Positions 14,262 to 23,112 of a DNA stretch of 33,870 nt are shown here, in pieces (positions within the stretch are counted from its first letter, which is position 1; every line of letters begins with the position of its first letter). This DNA comes from Streptosporangiaceae bacterium (GTDB lineage Bacteria > Actinomycetota > Actinomycetes > Streptosporangiales > Streptosporangiaceae): the NCBI GenBank assembly GCA_025964695.1, contig JAOPYK010000270.1:1-33870 (forward strand). Reading direction: 5' to 3'. A program made the position numbers and the translations under genes. The notes under the pieces were generated by a model. The model had not been told where the DNA came from, searched no databases, and saw only the letters and a list, made by a program, of their open reading frames with translations.

Positions 14262-14292
14262 GAGGCCACTTCAGAAGATCGGAAGTGGCCTC
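14262..14292. terminator. Bidirectional hairpin between kinase 2 and tRNA-Thr
   Basis: Perfect 11-bp stem (GAGGCCACTTC at 14262-14272 with GAAGTGGCCTC at 14282-14292) with a 9-base loop. It lies 85 bases after the kinase stop and 6 bases beyond the encoded CCA of the minus-strand tRNA, so it can end both converging transcripts. Confidence 0.65.
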
Positions 14293-14300
14293 TGAGCTGG

Positions 14301-14374
14301 AGCCTCCGATCGGACTCGAACCGATGACCTGCCGCTTACAAGGCGGCTGCTCTGGCCAACTGAGCTACGGAGGC
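14301..14374 (-). tRNA. tRNA-Thr (anticodon TGT)
   Basis: Read on the minus strand, the acceptor GCCTCCG pairs with CGGAGGC, the D arm is GCTC...GAGC, the anticodon stem is GCCGC/GCGGC with loop CTTGTAA (anticodon TGT, reading ACA), and the T arm is ATCGG-TTCGAGT-CCGAT. The discriminator base is T at 14301. CCA is encoded at 14298-14300. All stems are perfect. No integrase or attachment-site duplication is seen at its 3' end. Confidence 0.95.
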
Positions 14375-14502
14375 GGGCCTGCCGAAATCGTAGTCGACGC
14401 AGGCCCCCGGCCGCGCCTCCATAACCCGCCTGTCCGCGAGTCGTCCGCAAAGCCACCGGTCCCACGACCATGGAGATCGCGATCAGTCTGGGCATCCACC
14501 CC

Positions 14503-14535
14503 GCCCAGCGCTCTTGCGCTACGCGTGCGCTGGGC
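14503..14535 (-). terminator. Hairpin after the aldo/keto reductase gene
   Basis: 9-bp stem (GCCCAGCGC at 14503-14511 with GCGCTGGGC at 14527-14535), 15-base loop, 44 bases beyond the stop at 14579. A second 8-bp stem (14375-14382 with 14399-14406) sits just upstream of the tRNA on the same strand. The rest of 14375-14578 shows nothing else. Confidence 0.45.
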
Positions 14536-14578
14536 ACGATTGGGGGCTCCGACGCTGCGAGCGGACGGCCGCGGGGCC

Positions 14579-15520
14579 TCAGTAGCGGGTGCCGACCGGG
14601 GGCGGGATCTCGTTGAGCTCGCGGACGTCCTCGGGGGTCAGCCGGACCTGCGCGGCGCCGGCGTTCTCCTCCAGGTAGGTCAGCCGCTTGGTGCCGGGGA
14701 TCGGCACGATCTGGTCGCCCGTGGCCAGCACCCAGGCCAGCGCGATCTGGCCGGGGGTGGCGCCGTGGCGCTCGGCGACCGTCTGGACCCGCTGCACGAT
14801 GGCGAGGTTCGCGTCCAGCGCCCCGTCCGCGAAACGCGGCAGCCGGGACCGGAAGTCGTCGGCGCCGAACTCGGCGCTGGAGGTGTAGCGCCCGGTCAGG
14901 AAGCCCCGGCCGAGCGGAGAGTACGGGATGAACCCGACGCCGTGCGTGGCGGTCCACTCCACCACCTCATCGTCACGCGTCCACAGCGACAGCTCGTTCT
15001 GCACCGTGGCGACCGGATGGATCGCGTGCGCCTTCTCGATCTCGGCCGGCCGGACGTCGGAGAGCCCGATGGCCCTGACCAGCCCCTCCTCCACCAGGGA
15101 GGCCATGGCGCCCCAGGTCTCCTCCAGCGGCACCTTCTCGTCCACCCGGTGCAGCTGGTACAGGTCGATGTGATCGGTCCGCAGCCTGCGCAGCGACTCG
15201 CGCACGCCGTCGCGGATGTGCTCGGGCCGGCCGTCGCGGTACATGGCACCCCCTCCCGCAGGAAGGACCAGACCGACCTTGGTGGCCAGCACGACCTCGT
15301 CCCGGCGGTCCTGCAGCGCCCGGCCGACGAGTTCCTCGTTGGTGTACGGGCCGTACACGTCGGAGGTGTCGATCAAGGTCACGCCCAGGTCGATGGCCCG
15401 GTGCACGACCTTGATCGACTCCGCGTCGTCGCGTTCGCCGGTCGTGTAGGCGAAGGTCATGCCCATGCAGCCCAAGCCGATCGCGCCGACCTCGAGCCCG
15501 CCTATGACACGCGTGTCCAT
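14579..15520 (-). CDS. Aldo/keto reductase
   Basis: 313 aa, a complete NADPH-dependent (beta/alpha)8 aldo/keto reductase. The catalytic tetrad is visible: Asp and Tyr in DTSDVYG, Lys in ATKVG and His in YQLHRVD. The C-terminal cofactor site includes VPIPGTKR. It is closest by eye to the AKR13/YakC-like group that starts LEVGAIGLGCMGM. It reduces aldehydes or ketones; the substrate is unknown. ATG 15520 has AGGGGG 5 bases upstream. The promoter region holds a perfect 18-bp palindrome, but no regulator gene lies next to it. It is followed by a hairpin and then the tRNA. Confidence 0.9.
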   Translation of the reverse strand: MDTRVIGGLEVGAIGLGCMGMTFAYTTGERDDAESIKVVHRAIDLGVTLIDTSDVYGPYTNEELVGRALQDRRDEVVLATKVGLVLPAGGGAMYRDGRPEHIRDGVRESLRRLRTDHIDLYQLHRVDEKVPLEETWGAMASLVEEGLVRAIGLSDVRPAEIEKAHAIHPVATVQNELSLWTRDDEVVEWTATHGVGFIPYSPLGRGFLTGRYTSSAEFGADDFRSRLPRFADGALDANLAIVQRVQTVAERHGATPGQIALAWVLATGDQIVPIPGTKRLTYLEENAGAAQVRLTPEDVRELNEIPPPVGTRY

Positions 15521-15536
15521 CTACGCCCCCTGAGTG

Positions 15537-15554
15537 ATAACAGAACTCTGTTAT
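15537..15554 (-). promoter_or_regulatory. Perfect palindromic operator upstream of aldo/keto reductase
   Basis: ATAACAGA-AC-TCTGTTAT, a perfect 8+2+8 inverted repeat, 17 bases before the start codon. It overlaps a plausible -10 (TGTTAT), with TTGCTC 19 bases upstream. The form is typical of TetR-type sites. A dedicated repressor must be encoded elsewhere. Confidence 0.68.
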
Positions 15555-15576
15555 GTATCAGGAGCAACACTAGCAA

Positions 15577-16530
15577 TCAGGAGCGCCGGCGCGAGATCTC
15601 GTAGAGGGCGATCCCGGCCGCGACCCCGGCGTTGAGCGACTCCGCCCGGCCACCGCTCATGGGGATGTTGACGAGCAGGTCACAGGTGTCGGCCACCAGC
15701 CGGGCCAGTCCCTTGCCCTCGGAGCCGACCACCAGCACGAACGGCCCGGTGGCGAGGTCCAGCTCGCCCACGGGCGTGGTGCCCCGCGCGTCCAGCCCGG
15801 CGACGAAACAGCCGGCCTTCTGGTAGGCCTTCAGCGTCCGGGTCAGGTTGGTCACCTGCGCCACCGGCACCGTGGCCAGCGTGCCCGCGGAGGACTTCCA
15901 CACGCCGGCGGTGACCCCGGCCGCCCGGCGCTCCGGCACGACCACGCCGGTCGCCCCGAACGCCGCCGCGGATCGCACGACGGCGCCCAGGTTGCGGGGA
16001 TCGGTGATGCCGTCGGCCGCGACGATCAGCGGGGCGGTCCCCTTGAGCAGGTCGTCGGCGTGCGCGTACCGGTAGGGCCGCACCTTGAGCGCGATGCCCT
16101 GGTGAATGGAGCCGTCGGTGAGCCGGTCCAGCTGCGGCTTGGCCGCCTCGATGAGGGGGATCCCGCGGTCGGCGGCCAGCTGGATCGCCTCGCGAACCCG
16201 CTCGTCGGAGGAGTCCGACGTGACGTAAAGCGTGGTGCCGGGCACCGATCCGCGGAGCGCCTCCAGCACCGGGTTGCGGCCCGCCACGACCTCCGGGGCG
16301 TCCGGGGAACGTCGCGTCGGCGGCCCGCCCGCCCGGCCGGTGTCGGTGTCACGCCCGGCCGCCGCTCCGGCACCCCGGGCTCCCGTGGCCGCGCTGCCCC
16401 GGGGAGCCGCGGGCCCGGTCGTACGGCTGCTGCTGCGCGAGGCGGGCTTCGCCGCCCGCGCCTTCTGCCGCTTGTCGTGCCAGTGCCGGTCCTCGGCCTT
16501 GGGGGTGGCACCTCTCTTGCTCTTCGCCAT
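15577..16530 (-). CDS. rlmB: 23S rRNA (guanosine-2'-O-)-methyltransferase RlmB (TrmH/SPOUT family)
   Basis: 317 aa. An Arg/Ala/Gly-rich, basic, probably disordered extension (about 1-75) precedes the SpoU substrate-binding domain (from EVVAGRNPVLEAL) and the SPOUT knot domain. SPOUT motifs are DPRNLGAVVRSA (motif 1), VVGSEGKGL (motif 2) and IPMSGGRAESLNAGVAAGIALYE (motif 3, shown as IPMSGGRAES and LNAGVAAG). It transfers methyl from S-adenosylmethionine to a ribose 2'-OH; G2251 of 23S rRNA is the expected site for this family. ATG 16530 is 12 bases after AGGAGGG, slightly far. It is downstream of cysS in the same direction, as in other actinobacteria. Confidence 0.9.
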   Translation of the reverse strand: MAKSKRGATPKAEDRHWHDKRQKARAAKPASRSSSRTTGPAAPRGSAATGARGAGAAAGRDTDTGRAGGPPTRRSPDAPEVVAGRNPVLEALRGSVPGTTLYVTSDSSDERVREAIQLAADRGIPLIEAAKPQLDRLTDGSIHQGIALKVRPYRYAHADDLLKGTAPLIVAADGITDPRNLGAVVRSAAAFGATGVVVPERRAAGVTAGVWKSSAGTLATVPVAQVTNLTRTLKAYQKAGCFVAGLDARGTTPVGELDLATGPFVLVVGSEGKGLARLVADTCDLLVNIPMSGGRAESLNAGVAAGIALYEISRRRS

Positions 16531-16692
16531 CGGTCTCGTACGCCCTCCTGATCGGCTGGGCGGCACACTCGATGAACGCCCCAACGATGAAACTCTACGC
16601 GGCGTACAGGATACGAGGCGCCCAGTCCCCGCAGCCCCGGCCGCTCCCGCCGGCCCCTTGGTGATCACGCGATGCGTGCATGTCACGAGGGT

Positions 16693-18096
16693 TCAGTCGT
16701 GTTTGAGCTCCCAGCGCGGACCGTGCGGAGTGTCCTCGACGAGGATCCCCGCGGCGGCGAGGCCCTCCCGGATGGCGTCGGCCGCGGCGAAGTCGCGGCG
16801 CCCCCGGGCGGCCTCGCGCTGCTCCAGTGCCACCGCGACCAGCGCGTCCACCACCGGCCGCAGGTCGTCACCGCTCTCCTGGCCCCACTGCGGCGAGAGT
16901 GGATCGAGCCCGAGCACGTCGGTCATGACCCGTACGTCCACCAGCCGGGCACGAACGGTCTCGTCGTCTCCTTGGGCGAGGGCGGTGTTGCCCTCGCGGA
17001 CGGCCTCGTGCACGACGGCCAGGGCCTGCGGCACGCCCAGATCGTCGTTCATCGCGGCCGTGAAGGCCTCCGGCAGGCCGGCGTCGGCCGGGGACGGCAC
17101 CGGGCCGACGACCTCGGCGGCCCGGGTGACGAACCCCTCGATGCGCTGGTAGGCGGCGACCGCCTCGGCCAGCGAGGCGTCGGTGTAGTCCATGAGCGAC
17201 CGGTAGTTGGCGGAGGCCAAGTAGTAACGGATCTCCGCCGGCCGGGCCCTGCCCAGCAGGTCGGGCAGCAGCACGACGTTGCCCAGGGACTTGCTCATCT
17301 TCACGCCGTCGACGGTGAGCAGCCCGTTGTGCAGCCAGTAGCGGGCGAAGCCGTCACCGGCCGCCTGGGACTGGGCGATCTCGTTCTCATGGTGCGGGAA
17401 GATCAGGTCGACGCCGCCACCATGGATGTCGAAGGTCTCCCCGAGATACTTGGTGGCCATCGCCGAGCACTCCAGGTGCCAGCCTGGCCGGCCGGGACCC
17501 CAGGGCGTCTCCCAGGTGGGCTCACCGGGCTTGGCGCCCTTCCACAGCGCGAAGTCAAGTGGATCACGCTTGAGCTCCGCGTTGGGGGTGTCCTTGGGAT
17601 CGCGCATGTTCTCCACTTTCTGGTTGGAGAGCGCGCCGTAGCGATCGGCCCAGGACTTGACGGAGAAGTAGACGTCGCCGCCCGCCTCGTAGGCGTGACC
17701 TGCCTCGATCAGCCGGCGCATCAGCACGATCATCTCCGGGACATGCCCGGTGGCCCGTGGCTCAATGGTGGGCGGCAGGCAGCCGAGCAGGTCGTAGCCA
17801 CGGTTGAAGACCCGCTGGTTGCCCTCCGCGACGGCGAACCAGGGCATCCCGGTCCGGGCCGCCACGTCGATGATCTTGTCGTCTACGTCGGTGACGTTGC
17901 GGGCGAAGGTGACGTCGTAGCCCGACCGGATCAGCCAGCGCAGCAGCACGTCGTAGATCACGCCGGACCGGAGATGGCCGATGTGCGGTGCGGCCTGCGG
18001 GGTGGCACCACAGACGTACATCCCCACACGGCCCTCACGCAGGGGCTCGAAGCGGCGGATGGTACGCGTGCTGGTGTCGTATAGCTGCAGGCTCAC
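16693..18096 (-). CDS. cysS: Cysteinyl-tRNA synthetase
   Basis: 467 aa class I synthetase charging tRNA-Cys. HIGH is intact (38-41, in [10 protein letters not shown]) and KMSKS is at 266-270. Zinc ligands are Cys29 (YVCGAT), Cys210 (HLECSAM), His235 (FPHHENE) and Glu239. The full anticodon-side helical domain is present, so this is not the shorter MshC paralogue. The GTG start at 18096 overlaps the TGA of the upstream DUF6585-like gene by four bases (GTGA), so translation is coupled; this explains the lack of a good ribosome site. rlmB follows after 162 bases. In related genomes ispF normally precedes cysS directly; here five genes intervene. Confidence 0.95.
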   Translation of the reverse strand: MSLQLYDTSTRTIRRFEPLREGRVGMYVCGATPQAAPHIGHLRSGVIYDVLLRWLIRSGYDVTFARNVTDVDDKIIDVAARTGMPWFAVAEGNQRVFNRGYDLLGCLPPTIEPRATGHVPEMIVLMRRLIEAGHAYEAGGDVYFSVKSWADRYGALSNQKVENMRDPKDTPNAELKRDPLDFALWKGAKPGEPTWETPWGPGRPGWHLECSAMATKYLGETFDIHGGGVDLIFPHHENEIAQSQAAGDGFARYWLHNGLLTVDGVKMSKSLGNVVLLPDLLGRARPAEIRYYLASANYRSLMDYTDASLAEAVAAYQRIEGFVTRAAEVVGPVPSPADAGLPEAFTAAMNDDLGVPQALAVVHEAVREGNTALAQGDDETVRARLVDVRVMTDVLGLDPLSPQWGQESGDDLRPVVDALVAVALEQREAARGRRDFAAADAIREGLAAAGILVEDTPHGPRWELKHD

Positions 18097-18902
18097 AGGT
18101 CAAGGTTATTGGATCGGCCGGGAGAAGCTCGCCCACATTCGTATTGTGGACTGTCGCCCCAGCCGAGTACCTGCCCGCACACGGCGGCCAGCGCCAATGC
18201 GTTCGGCACCCGCCCCACCGTGGCGGCCAGCGCGACCTTTCCGCCGGTGCTGCACACGTAGACGACACCGTTGCTGACGACGACCTCATCGACGTACGCC
18301 CACGGCACCAGGTCACCGTCCTTGGCGATGCCGGGCGGGCCGAGGGTGAAGGGCCCCAGCTGGACGGAGCCGCCGTTTGCGATCACGCTGACGTACCACG
18401 GGACCAGCCGGCGTGTCACCTCGGCCACCACCACCTCGCCCAGGTCCCCCACACCGGGGGTCTCGCCGCCCAGCGTCACCTCCCGGTCGTCCCTGCCCAC
18501 GACGGTGAACCGCCAGGTCGTGCGCCCCCGCCGCGAGCGGCGCACTCCGGCCATGGTCACCGCGACGAGGTCGTCCCAGGCGTAGACCTGAGGGGGATTC
18601 GCCGCCCGCACGAACCCGTGCTCGTAGAGATAGACGCCCCGGCCGGCGAGGCCCGTCCGGCCGAGGATCCAGCCCGCGCCGCCGAGGTATGCTGCGGCGA
18701 GCAGCAGGCTCGGCACGCCTAGCCAGGTCTCGCCGTCGTCGAGATAGGACAGCCCGGCCGGCACCAGCACCAGGCCCGCGCCTCCCAGCAGCGCCACCCA
18801 GGCGAACGCTCGGCCACGCGAGTCGTGCGCCCGGACCGGCGCACCCAGGCGTGATCGTCTGGCGACCTTCCGGACCCGTGGGGGAAACGGCTCGTTTCTC
18901 AT
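18093..18902 (-). CDS. Membrane protein resembling DUF6585
   Basis: 269 aa. Two hydrophobic helices ([19 protein letters not shown], then [21 protein letters not shown]) form a hairpin near the N-terminus. A beta-rich cytosolic domain follows, beginning [12 protein letters not shown] and [13 protein letters not shown], with a second part [19 protein letters not shown]. The 'YEHG...W-D-V' pattern resembles the PH-like DUF6585 proteins; the function is unknown. ATG 18902 lacks a ribosome site; a TTG at 18923 has GGAG about 6 bases upstream and would add seven residues. It overlaps cysS by four bases and is therefore co-expressed with it, though no functional link is known. Confidence 0.75.
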   Translation of the reverse strand: MRNEPFPPRVRKVARRSRLGAPVRAHDSRGRAFAWVALLGGAGLVLVPAGLSYLDDGETWLGVPSLLLAAAYLGGAGWILGRTGLAGRGVYLYEHGFVRAANPPQVYAWDDLVAVTMAGVRRSRRGRTTWRFTVVGRDDREVTLGGETPGVGDLGEVVVAEVTRRLVPWYVSVIANGGSVQLGPFTLGPPGIAKDGDLVPWAYVDEVVVSNGVVYVCSTGGKVALAATVGRVPNALALAAVCGQVLGWGDSPQYECGRASPGRSNNLDL

Positions 18903-19001
18903 CGCGCTATGCCGTCTACCCAACGCAACTCCGCAGGAAAGCAGTCATTCGTATACAAAAGTCTCACGGCGTGGCAATGGTGCCGGAGAACCGCGGTCAG
19001 C

Positions 19002-20174
19002 TCACGAGGAGCGGGCCCAGCTCCAGGCGTATTCGGGGTCCTCACAGCCGGCCGCGGCCGGACCGAGCAGCAGCGGGCGGAAGGTGTCGATCATGACGGC
19101 CAGCTCGGTGGTGGCGGTCTGCCCGCTCGCCAGGACCGCCTCGACCGCGCCCGGCTGCGGACCGTGCGTGAAGCCGGACGGATGCAACGAGATGGACCCG
19201 ACCCCGATCCCCGACCCCTTGCGGGCCTCGTAGTCGCCGGCGGCGTAGAACATCACCTCATCGGAGTCCACGTTGTGGTGGTTGTATGGGATCGGTACCG
19301 CTTCCTGGTCAAAGTCCAGCGGCCGGGGACAGAAAGAACAGATCACGAACCCCGGGCCCTCGAACGTCTGATGCACCGGCGGCGGCGCGTGGGTGCGCTT
19401 CACGATCGGCTCGAAGTCACCGATGTTGAACGCGTACGGGTACAGGCAGCCGTCCCAGCCGACCACGTCGAAGGGATGATGCAGATAGGTCAGCCGCGAC
19501 AGTCCGGCACGGGTGCGCACCAGCACCGCGGTCTCCTCGCCGCCCTCCGCGACCACGAGCGGCTCCACCGGTGCCCGTAGATCCCGCTCGCAGTAGGGCG
19601 CGTGCTCCAGGAACTGACCGTGCTGGGAGAGGTAGCGCTTGGGCGGCCGGATGTGGCCGCGCGCCTCGATCACCAATGCCTTGAGCGGTCTCTCCGGCAG
19701 CCACCGGTGGATCGTCCCGGCCGGGATGACGACGTAGTCGCCGGGGTCGACCTCCAACGCCCCGAAGGTCGACTCGAATCTGGCCGAGCCCTCCTGGAGG
19801 TAGACCACCTCGTCTCCGGTGGAGTTGCGGTAGAGCTCACTGGCGACGTCGGCGGCCACGTACGACAGCCGTAGGTCCTGATTGCCCACGAGAACCTGAC
19901 GGCCCAGCACCAGATCGCCTCCGCCGGGCAGATCCTGGGTGCGGTACCCGCGTGGCTGCAACGGATGGTTGGGCACCAATTCCGGCTTGACGGCCTCGGG
20001 TACCCCCTCGGCCTTCACGATGGCGGTCGGCGCGTGCACGTGGTAGAGCAGGCTCGCGTCGGAGGAGAATCCCTCTTCGCCCATCAGCTCCTCGGCGTAC
20101 AACCGCCCATCCGGCCTGCGGAACTGCACATGACGTTTGCGCGGGATCTGTCCCACGGCCCGGTAGTACGGCAT
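19002..20174 (-). CDS. hmgA: Homogentisate 1,2-dioxygenase
   Basis: 390 aa double-cupin Fe(II) enzyme that opens the ring of homogentisate to maleylacetoacetate in tyrosine and phenylalanine breakdown. Family segments are the N-terminal YRAVGQIPRKRHVQFR, TGDEVVYLQEGSARFES with DYVVIPAGTIHRW (first cupin), and the C-terminal iron site NHHNVDSDEVMFY plus SGFTHGP. These contain the His, Glu and His ligands expected from the human enzyme. ATG 20174 has GGAGG 5 bases upstream; a GTG at 20186 would sit on that site. It diverges from the DUF2637 gene and belongs by function with fahA (21867). The maleylacetoacetate isomerase and HPD steps are not in the window. Confidence 0.93.
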   Translation of the reverse strand: MPYYRAVGQIPRKRHVQFRRPDGRLYAEELMGEEGFSSDASLLYHVHAPTAIVKAEGVPEAVKPELVPNHPLQPRGYRTQDLPGGGDLVLGRQVLVGNQDLRLSYVAADVASELYRNSTGDEVVYLQEGSARFESTFGALEVDPGDYVVIPAGTIHRWLPERPLKALVIEARGHIRPPKRYLSQHGQFLEHAPYCERDLRAPVEPLVVAEGGEETAVLVRTRAGLSRLTYLHHPFDVVGWDGCLYPYAFNIGDFEPIVKRTHAPPPVHQTFEGPGFVICSFCPRPLDFDQEAVPIPYNHHNVDSDEVMFYAAGDYEARKGSGIGVGSISLHPSGFTHGPQPGAVEAVLASGQTATTELAVMIDTFRPLLLGPAAAGCEDPEYAWSWARSS

Positions 20175-20400
20175 CGTCGCCTCCACGCTGAGTCCCGGAT
20201 TCCGTTTGCCCCTGTTTCCCCCTCACAGTACGTCTCTCGGCCCGGATGACCGAGGAGCCGGTCCGAGGCGGCCGGACGGGACCCGGGAACCGGAAAGACA
20301 CCGCCGACACGCGCCGGCATTCCGCATCTAACCGGGAGATCGCGCCGAAGATAGAGCCAACGGACCGGTCACTTGATTACGCTCCCCGGAGATGAGTGAG

Positions 20401-21807
20401 ATGCCCCCCACCCCTGCCGGGACGCCGCGCTACACCAGCACGCGGCGGCGGCTGCTGACCGTGTCCGCGGGTCTCGGCATCGCCGTGCTCGCGGGCGTCA
20501 CCTTCGTCGTCACCTACGGCGACGTGCGCGCCCTCGTCGTCGCGGGCCACGCTCCCCGGCGCTTCGCCCCGGCCTACCCGGTGATGTTCGACGCGCTCAT
20601 CACGGTGACGATCCTGGCGCTGGTGGTGGCCCGGAACGGCCGCTGGTGGATCCGCTGGCCACGCTGGCTGCTGCTGCTCGTCCTGCTGTCCGGAGCCGCG
20701 GCGGCAAGCGTCCAGCGGGCCACCAGGGGATATGCCGCGCTGCCGGACGAGGCGCTGAAGGCCGGCACTGCCGTCGCCCCGCACGTGATGCTGCTACTGG
20801 CCATCTGGCTGTGGCTGGCCATGTTCAAGCAGGCCCGGAGGGCACTGGCGCGGCGGCCCGCGGCCACCGCCGAAGCATCCCCGGGCGATGACGACGGATC
20901 TCCGCCCGAGGCTGAGGAGCGGGCCGACGTCCCGGGCTTCGCCCCGGCCCGCTCTTCGGCCCCCGAGTCCGGGCAACAGGCCGGAGAGCCCGGCGACCAC
21001 CACATCCGCGCACCTGCGGAGGACACAACCTGGCGCGATCCCTGGGTCCCCGAGGAGCCTCCCGTGGAGGCCGCGCTCGACTGGGCGCTGGTGCCCTACG
21101 ATCCCGAGCCCGCGCCGTACGAGCCTGATCCCGCGATACAGCCCTACGAGCCCGATCCGATGCGGTCGTATGAACCGGACCCGATCCCGGAGGCGGTCGC
21201 GATCACCGAACCGGTGGCCGTCCCCGAACCGACGGTGACCCCCGAACCGACGGTGATCCCGGAACCGAGGGCGATCCCCGACCCGATCACCTTCGATAAG
21301 CCGGTCCCTCAGACCTCGCTGCCCACCGACATCAAGCTGGTGGGCCGGCCCGCCGCGACCACCCAGCCCGATCTCGTGGTGCCCGGTGCCGCCGAGCCGG
21401 ACGCCGAGGGCGCCCGCCCGGAGAGCGATCCGCGTACGGACACCGAGACCCCGGTGAGCGAGCCCGGTACGGAGCCGGCGACGGCCCGCACCCGGGACTC
21501 CAGCGGGGACGAGGACGGTGCGGACGTTCCGGTGGTGGACCGGGCCGAGGACCCCGACGCGGGCGACGATCACCTCGGGCACGGACGTACCGCCGACGAC
21601 CCGGGCCAGGAAGCGCCGCAGAGCACCACGGAGGAAGTGGAGCGCTGGAGTGCCGAGGCCGCCGAGGACGCGCGGAGGTGGGCCGAGGAGGCGGCCGACG
21701 GCCTCGGGACCGGCCGGCCCGGCCTCGAACCGGAGCGGACCACCGAGGTGGAGTGGAAGCCACCGTCCAGCACGTTCCGCAGCTCTCCGACCCCACCGGA
21801 CGAGTGA
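20401..21807 (+). CDS. DUF2637 (SpdB-like) membrane protein with long repetitive cytosolic tail
   Basis: 468 aa. The N-terminal about 145 residues hold four hydrophobic helices in the DUF2637 pattern (TVSAGLGIAVLAGVTFVV; YPVMFDALITVTILALVV; LLLLVLLSGAAAA; VMLLLAIWLWLAMF). This domain is known mainly from SpdB-like proteins of actinobacterial conjugative plasmids. The remaining about 320 residues are acidic and Pro-rich, with repeated YEPDP and EPTVxPEP units, ending in a possible helix (TEEVERWSAEAAEDARRWAEE). ATG 20401 is chosen: GGAG at 20388-20391 directly abuts the alternative ATG 20392, so only the later one has spacing. It lies between the tyrosine-catabolism genes, with fahA 59 bases downstream. 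The function is unknown. Confidence 0.8.
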   Translation: MPPTPAGTPRYTSTRRRLLTVSAGLGIAVLAGVTFVVTYGDVRALVVAGHAPRRFAPAYPVMFDALITVTILALVVARNGRWWIRWPRWLLLLVLLSGAAAASVQRATRGYAALPDEALKAGTAVAPHVMLLLAIWLWLAMFKQARRALARRPAATAEASPGDDDGSPPEAEERADVPGFAPARSSAPESGQQAGEPGDHHIRAPAEDTTWRDPWVPEEPPVEAALDWALVPYDPEPAPYEPDPAIQPYEPDPMRSYEPDPIPEAVAITEPVAVPEPTVTPEPTVIPEPRAIPDPITFDKPVPQTSLPTDIKLVGRPAATTQPDLVVPGAAEPDAEGARPESDPRTDTETPVSEPGTEPATARTRDSSGDEDGADVPVVDRAEDPDAGDDHLGHGRTADDPGQEAPQSTTEEVERWSAEAAEDARRWAEEAADGLGTGRPGLEPERTTEVEWKPPSSTFRSSPTPPDE

Positions 21808-21866
21808 ACGCGTCCGTACGGCCGGACGAGGGGCTGATCGGTTCCCGAAGGGGAAGGTAAGCCCGC

Positions 21867-23078
21867 ATGAGCTGGGTTGAGATCCCGCAGGACAGTGGCC
21901 TGGGCCTGGCCAACCTGCCGTACGGCGTGTTCTCGCCGCCCGGAGGGCCCCCGCGGGTCGGGGTGGCCGTGGGCGCTTCCGTACTGAATCTGGCCGGGCT
22001 CGCCGCGGACTGCCTGATCGAGGACCGCGGGCGCTGGTTCGCGGCAGCGTCGCTGAACGGCTTCATGGCCGCCGGGCCGTCCGCATGGCGGGCCAACCGG
22101 GCCAGGATCACCGAGTTGCTGACCGACGACTCGTACGCCGACCACGTCCAGCCTCATCTGATGGCGGTGGCCGACGTGGACCTGCACCGGCCGATCGAGG
22201 TGGCCGACTACGTCGACTTCTACTCCTCGCTGCACCACGCGACGAACGTGGGACGGATCTTTCGGCCGGCCGGACAGCCGCTGCTGCCGAACTGGCGGCG
22301 GCTCCCGGTCGGATATCACGGACGGGCGGGCACGGTGGTGGTCTCCGGCACGCCGGTGGTACGGCCTTGTGGGCAGCGGCTGCGTCCGGGCGAGCAGACC
22401 CCGTCCTACGGCCCGTCGCTGCGGCTCGATCTGGAGGCCGAGGTGGGGTTCGTGGCCGGCGTGCCCGCGGCCGGCCCGGTCTCGCCCGCCGATTTCCGCG
22501 ACCATGTCTTCGGATTCGTCCTGGTCAACGACTGGAGCGCCCGCGACGTACAGGCGTGGGAGTCGCAGCCGCTGGGACCGTTTCTGTCGAAGTCCTTCGC
22601 GACCTCGATCTCACCCTGGGTGGTCCCGGTCGCCGCGCTGGAGGCCGCCAGGGTGTCCCCTCCCACGCAGGATCCCGAGCCACTGGCATATCTGCGCTGC
22701 GCCGAACCATGGGGGCTGGACCTCACCCTGGAGGTCCTCGTGAACGGGCAGCCGGCCTCGAAGCCGCCGTTCCGGGAGATGTACTGGACGCCGCCGCAGC
22801 AGCTCGCCCACGCGACGGTCAACGGCGCCGCGCTGCGCACCGGGGACCTGTTCGCCTCCGGCACCGTCTCCGGGCCGGACCGTGATCAGCGCGGGTGCCT
22901 GCTCGAGCTCACCTGGAACGGCGAAGAACCCCTGGAACTGCCGGACGGCACCAAGCGCACGTTTCTCGAAGACGGTGACACCGTGACGGTCAGGGCCACC
23001 GCTCCCGGCACCGACGGCTCCCGCATCAGCCTCGGCGAGGTCACCGGCACCGTCCATCCCGCCGTACCGGCCTCATGA
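21867..23078 (+). CDS. fahA: Fumarylacetoacetase
   Basis: 403 aa, full length. It cleaves fumarylacetoacetate to fumarate and acetoacetate, the last step of tyrosine breakdown. Recognisable active-site segments are YVDFYSSLHHATNVG (metal Asp and catalytic His), LPVGYHGRAG, DLEAEVGF (metal Glu pair), LVNDWSARDVQAWE (metal Asp) and SKSFATSISPWVVP (Lys). The C-terminal part has the family's TGDLFASGTVSG. A weak GGGAAGG site lies about 10 bases before ATG 21867. It may be co-transcribed with the DUF2637 gene. It converges with ispF, leaving 34 bases between stops with no strong hairpin. Confidence 0.93.
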   Translation: MSWVEIPQDSGLGLANLPYGVFSPPGGPPRVGVAVGASVLNLAGLAADCLIEDRGRWFAAASLNGFMAAGPSAWRANRARITELLTDDSYADHVQPHLMAVADVDLHRPIEVADYVDFYSSLHHATNVGRIFRPAGQPLLPNWRRLPVGYHGRAGTVVVSGTPVVRPCGQRLRPGEQTPSYGPSLRLDLEAEVGFVAGVPAAGPVSPADFRDHVFGFVLVNDWSARDVQAWESQPLGPFLSKSFATSISPWVVPVAALEAARVSPPTQDPEPLAYLRCAEPWGLDLTLEVLVNGQPASKPPFREMYWTPPQQLAHATVNGAALRTGDLFASGTVSGPDRDQRGCLLELTWNGEEPLELPDGTKRTFLEDGDTVTVRATAPGTDGSRISLGEVTGTVHPAVPAS

Positions 23079-23106
23079 CCAGGTCGTGTCTCGCGACCAG
23101 GTCGTG
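23077..23106. repeat. Short direct repeat between fahA and ispF
   Basis: GACCAGGTCGTG occurs at 23077-23088 and 23095-23106, an 18-bp step. Each copy contains the small palindrome GACC-A-GGTC. It fills the gap between two converging genes; no function is evident. Confidence 0.6.
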
Positions 23107-23112
23107 GGCAGG

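Noticed and set aside
14301-14374. tRNA-Thr as an integration site for a mobile element
   Set aside because: No integrase, no duplicated tRNA 3' end and no phage genes were found on either side.
14375-14406. Hairpin upstream of tRNA-Thr as a riboswitch or T-box
   Set aside because: An isolated 8-bp stem without the conserved elements of any known RNA switch.
16672-18084. 470-codon open frame on the plus strand
   Set aside because: Antisense of cysS, whose HIGH, KMSKS and zinc motifs are intact; the plus-strand product has no recognisable domain.
21570-22505. 311-codon open frame on the minus strand
   Set aside because: Covers the ends of the DUF2637 and fahA genes in antisense; fahA active-site motifs show which strand codes.
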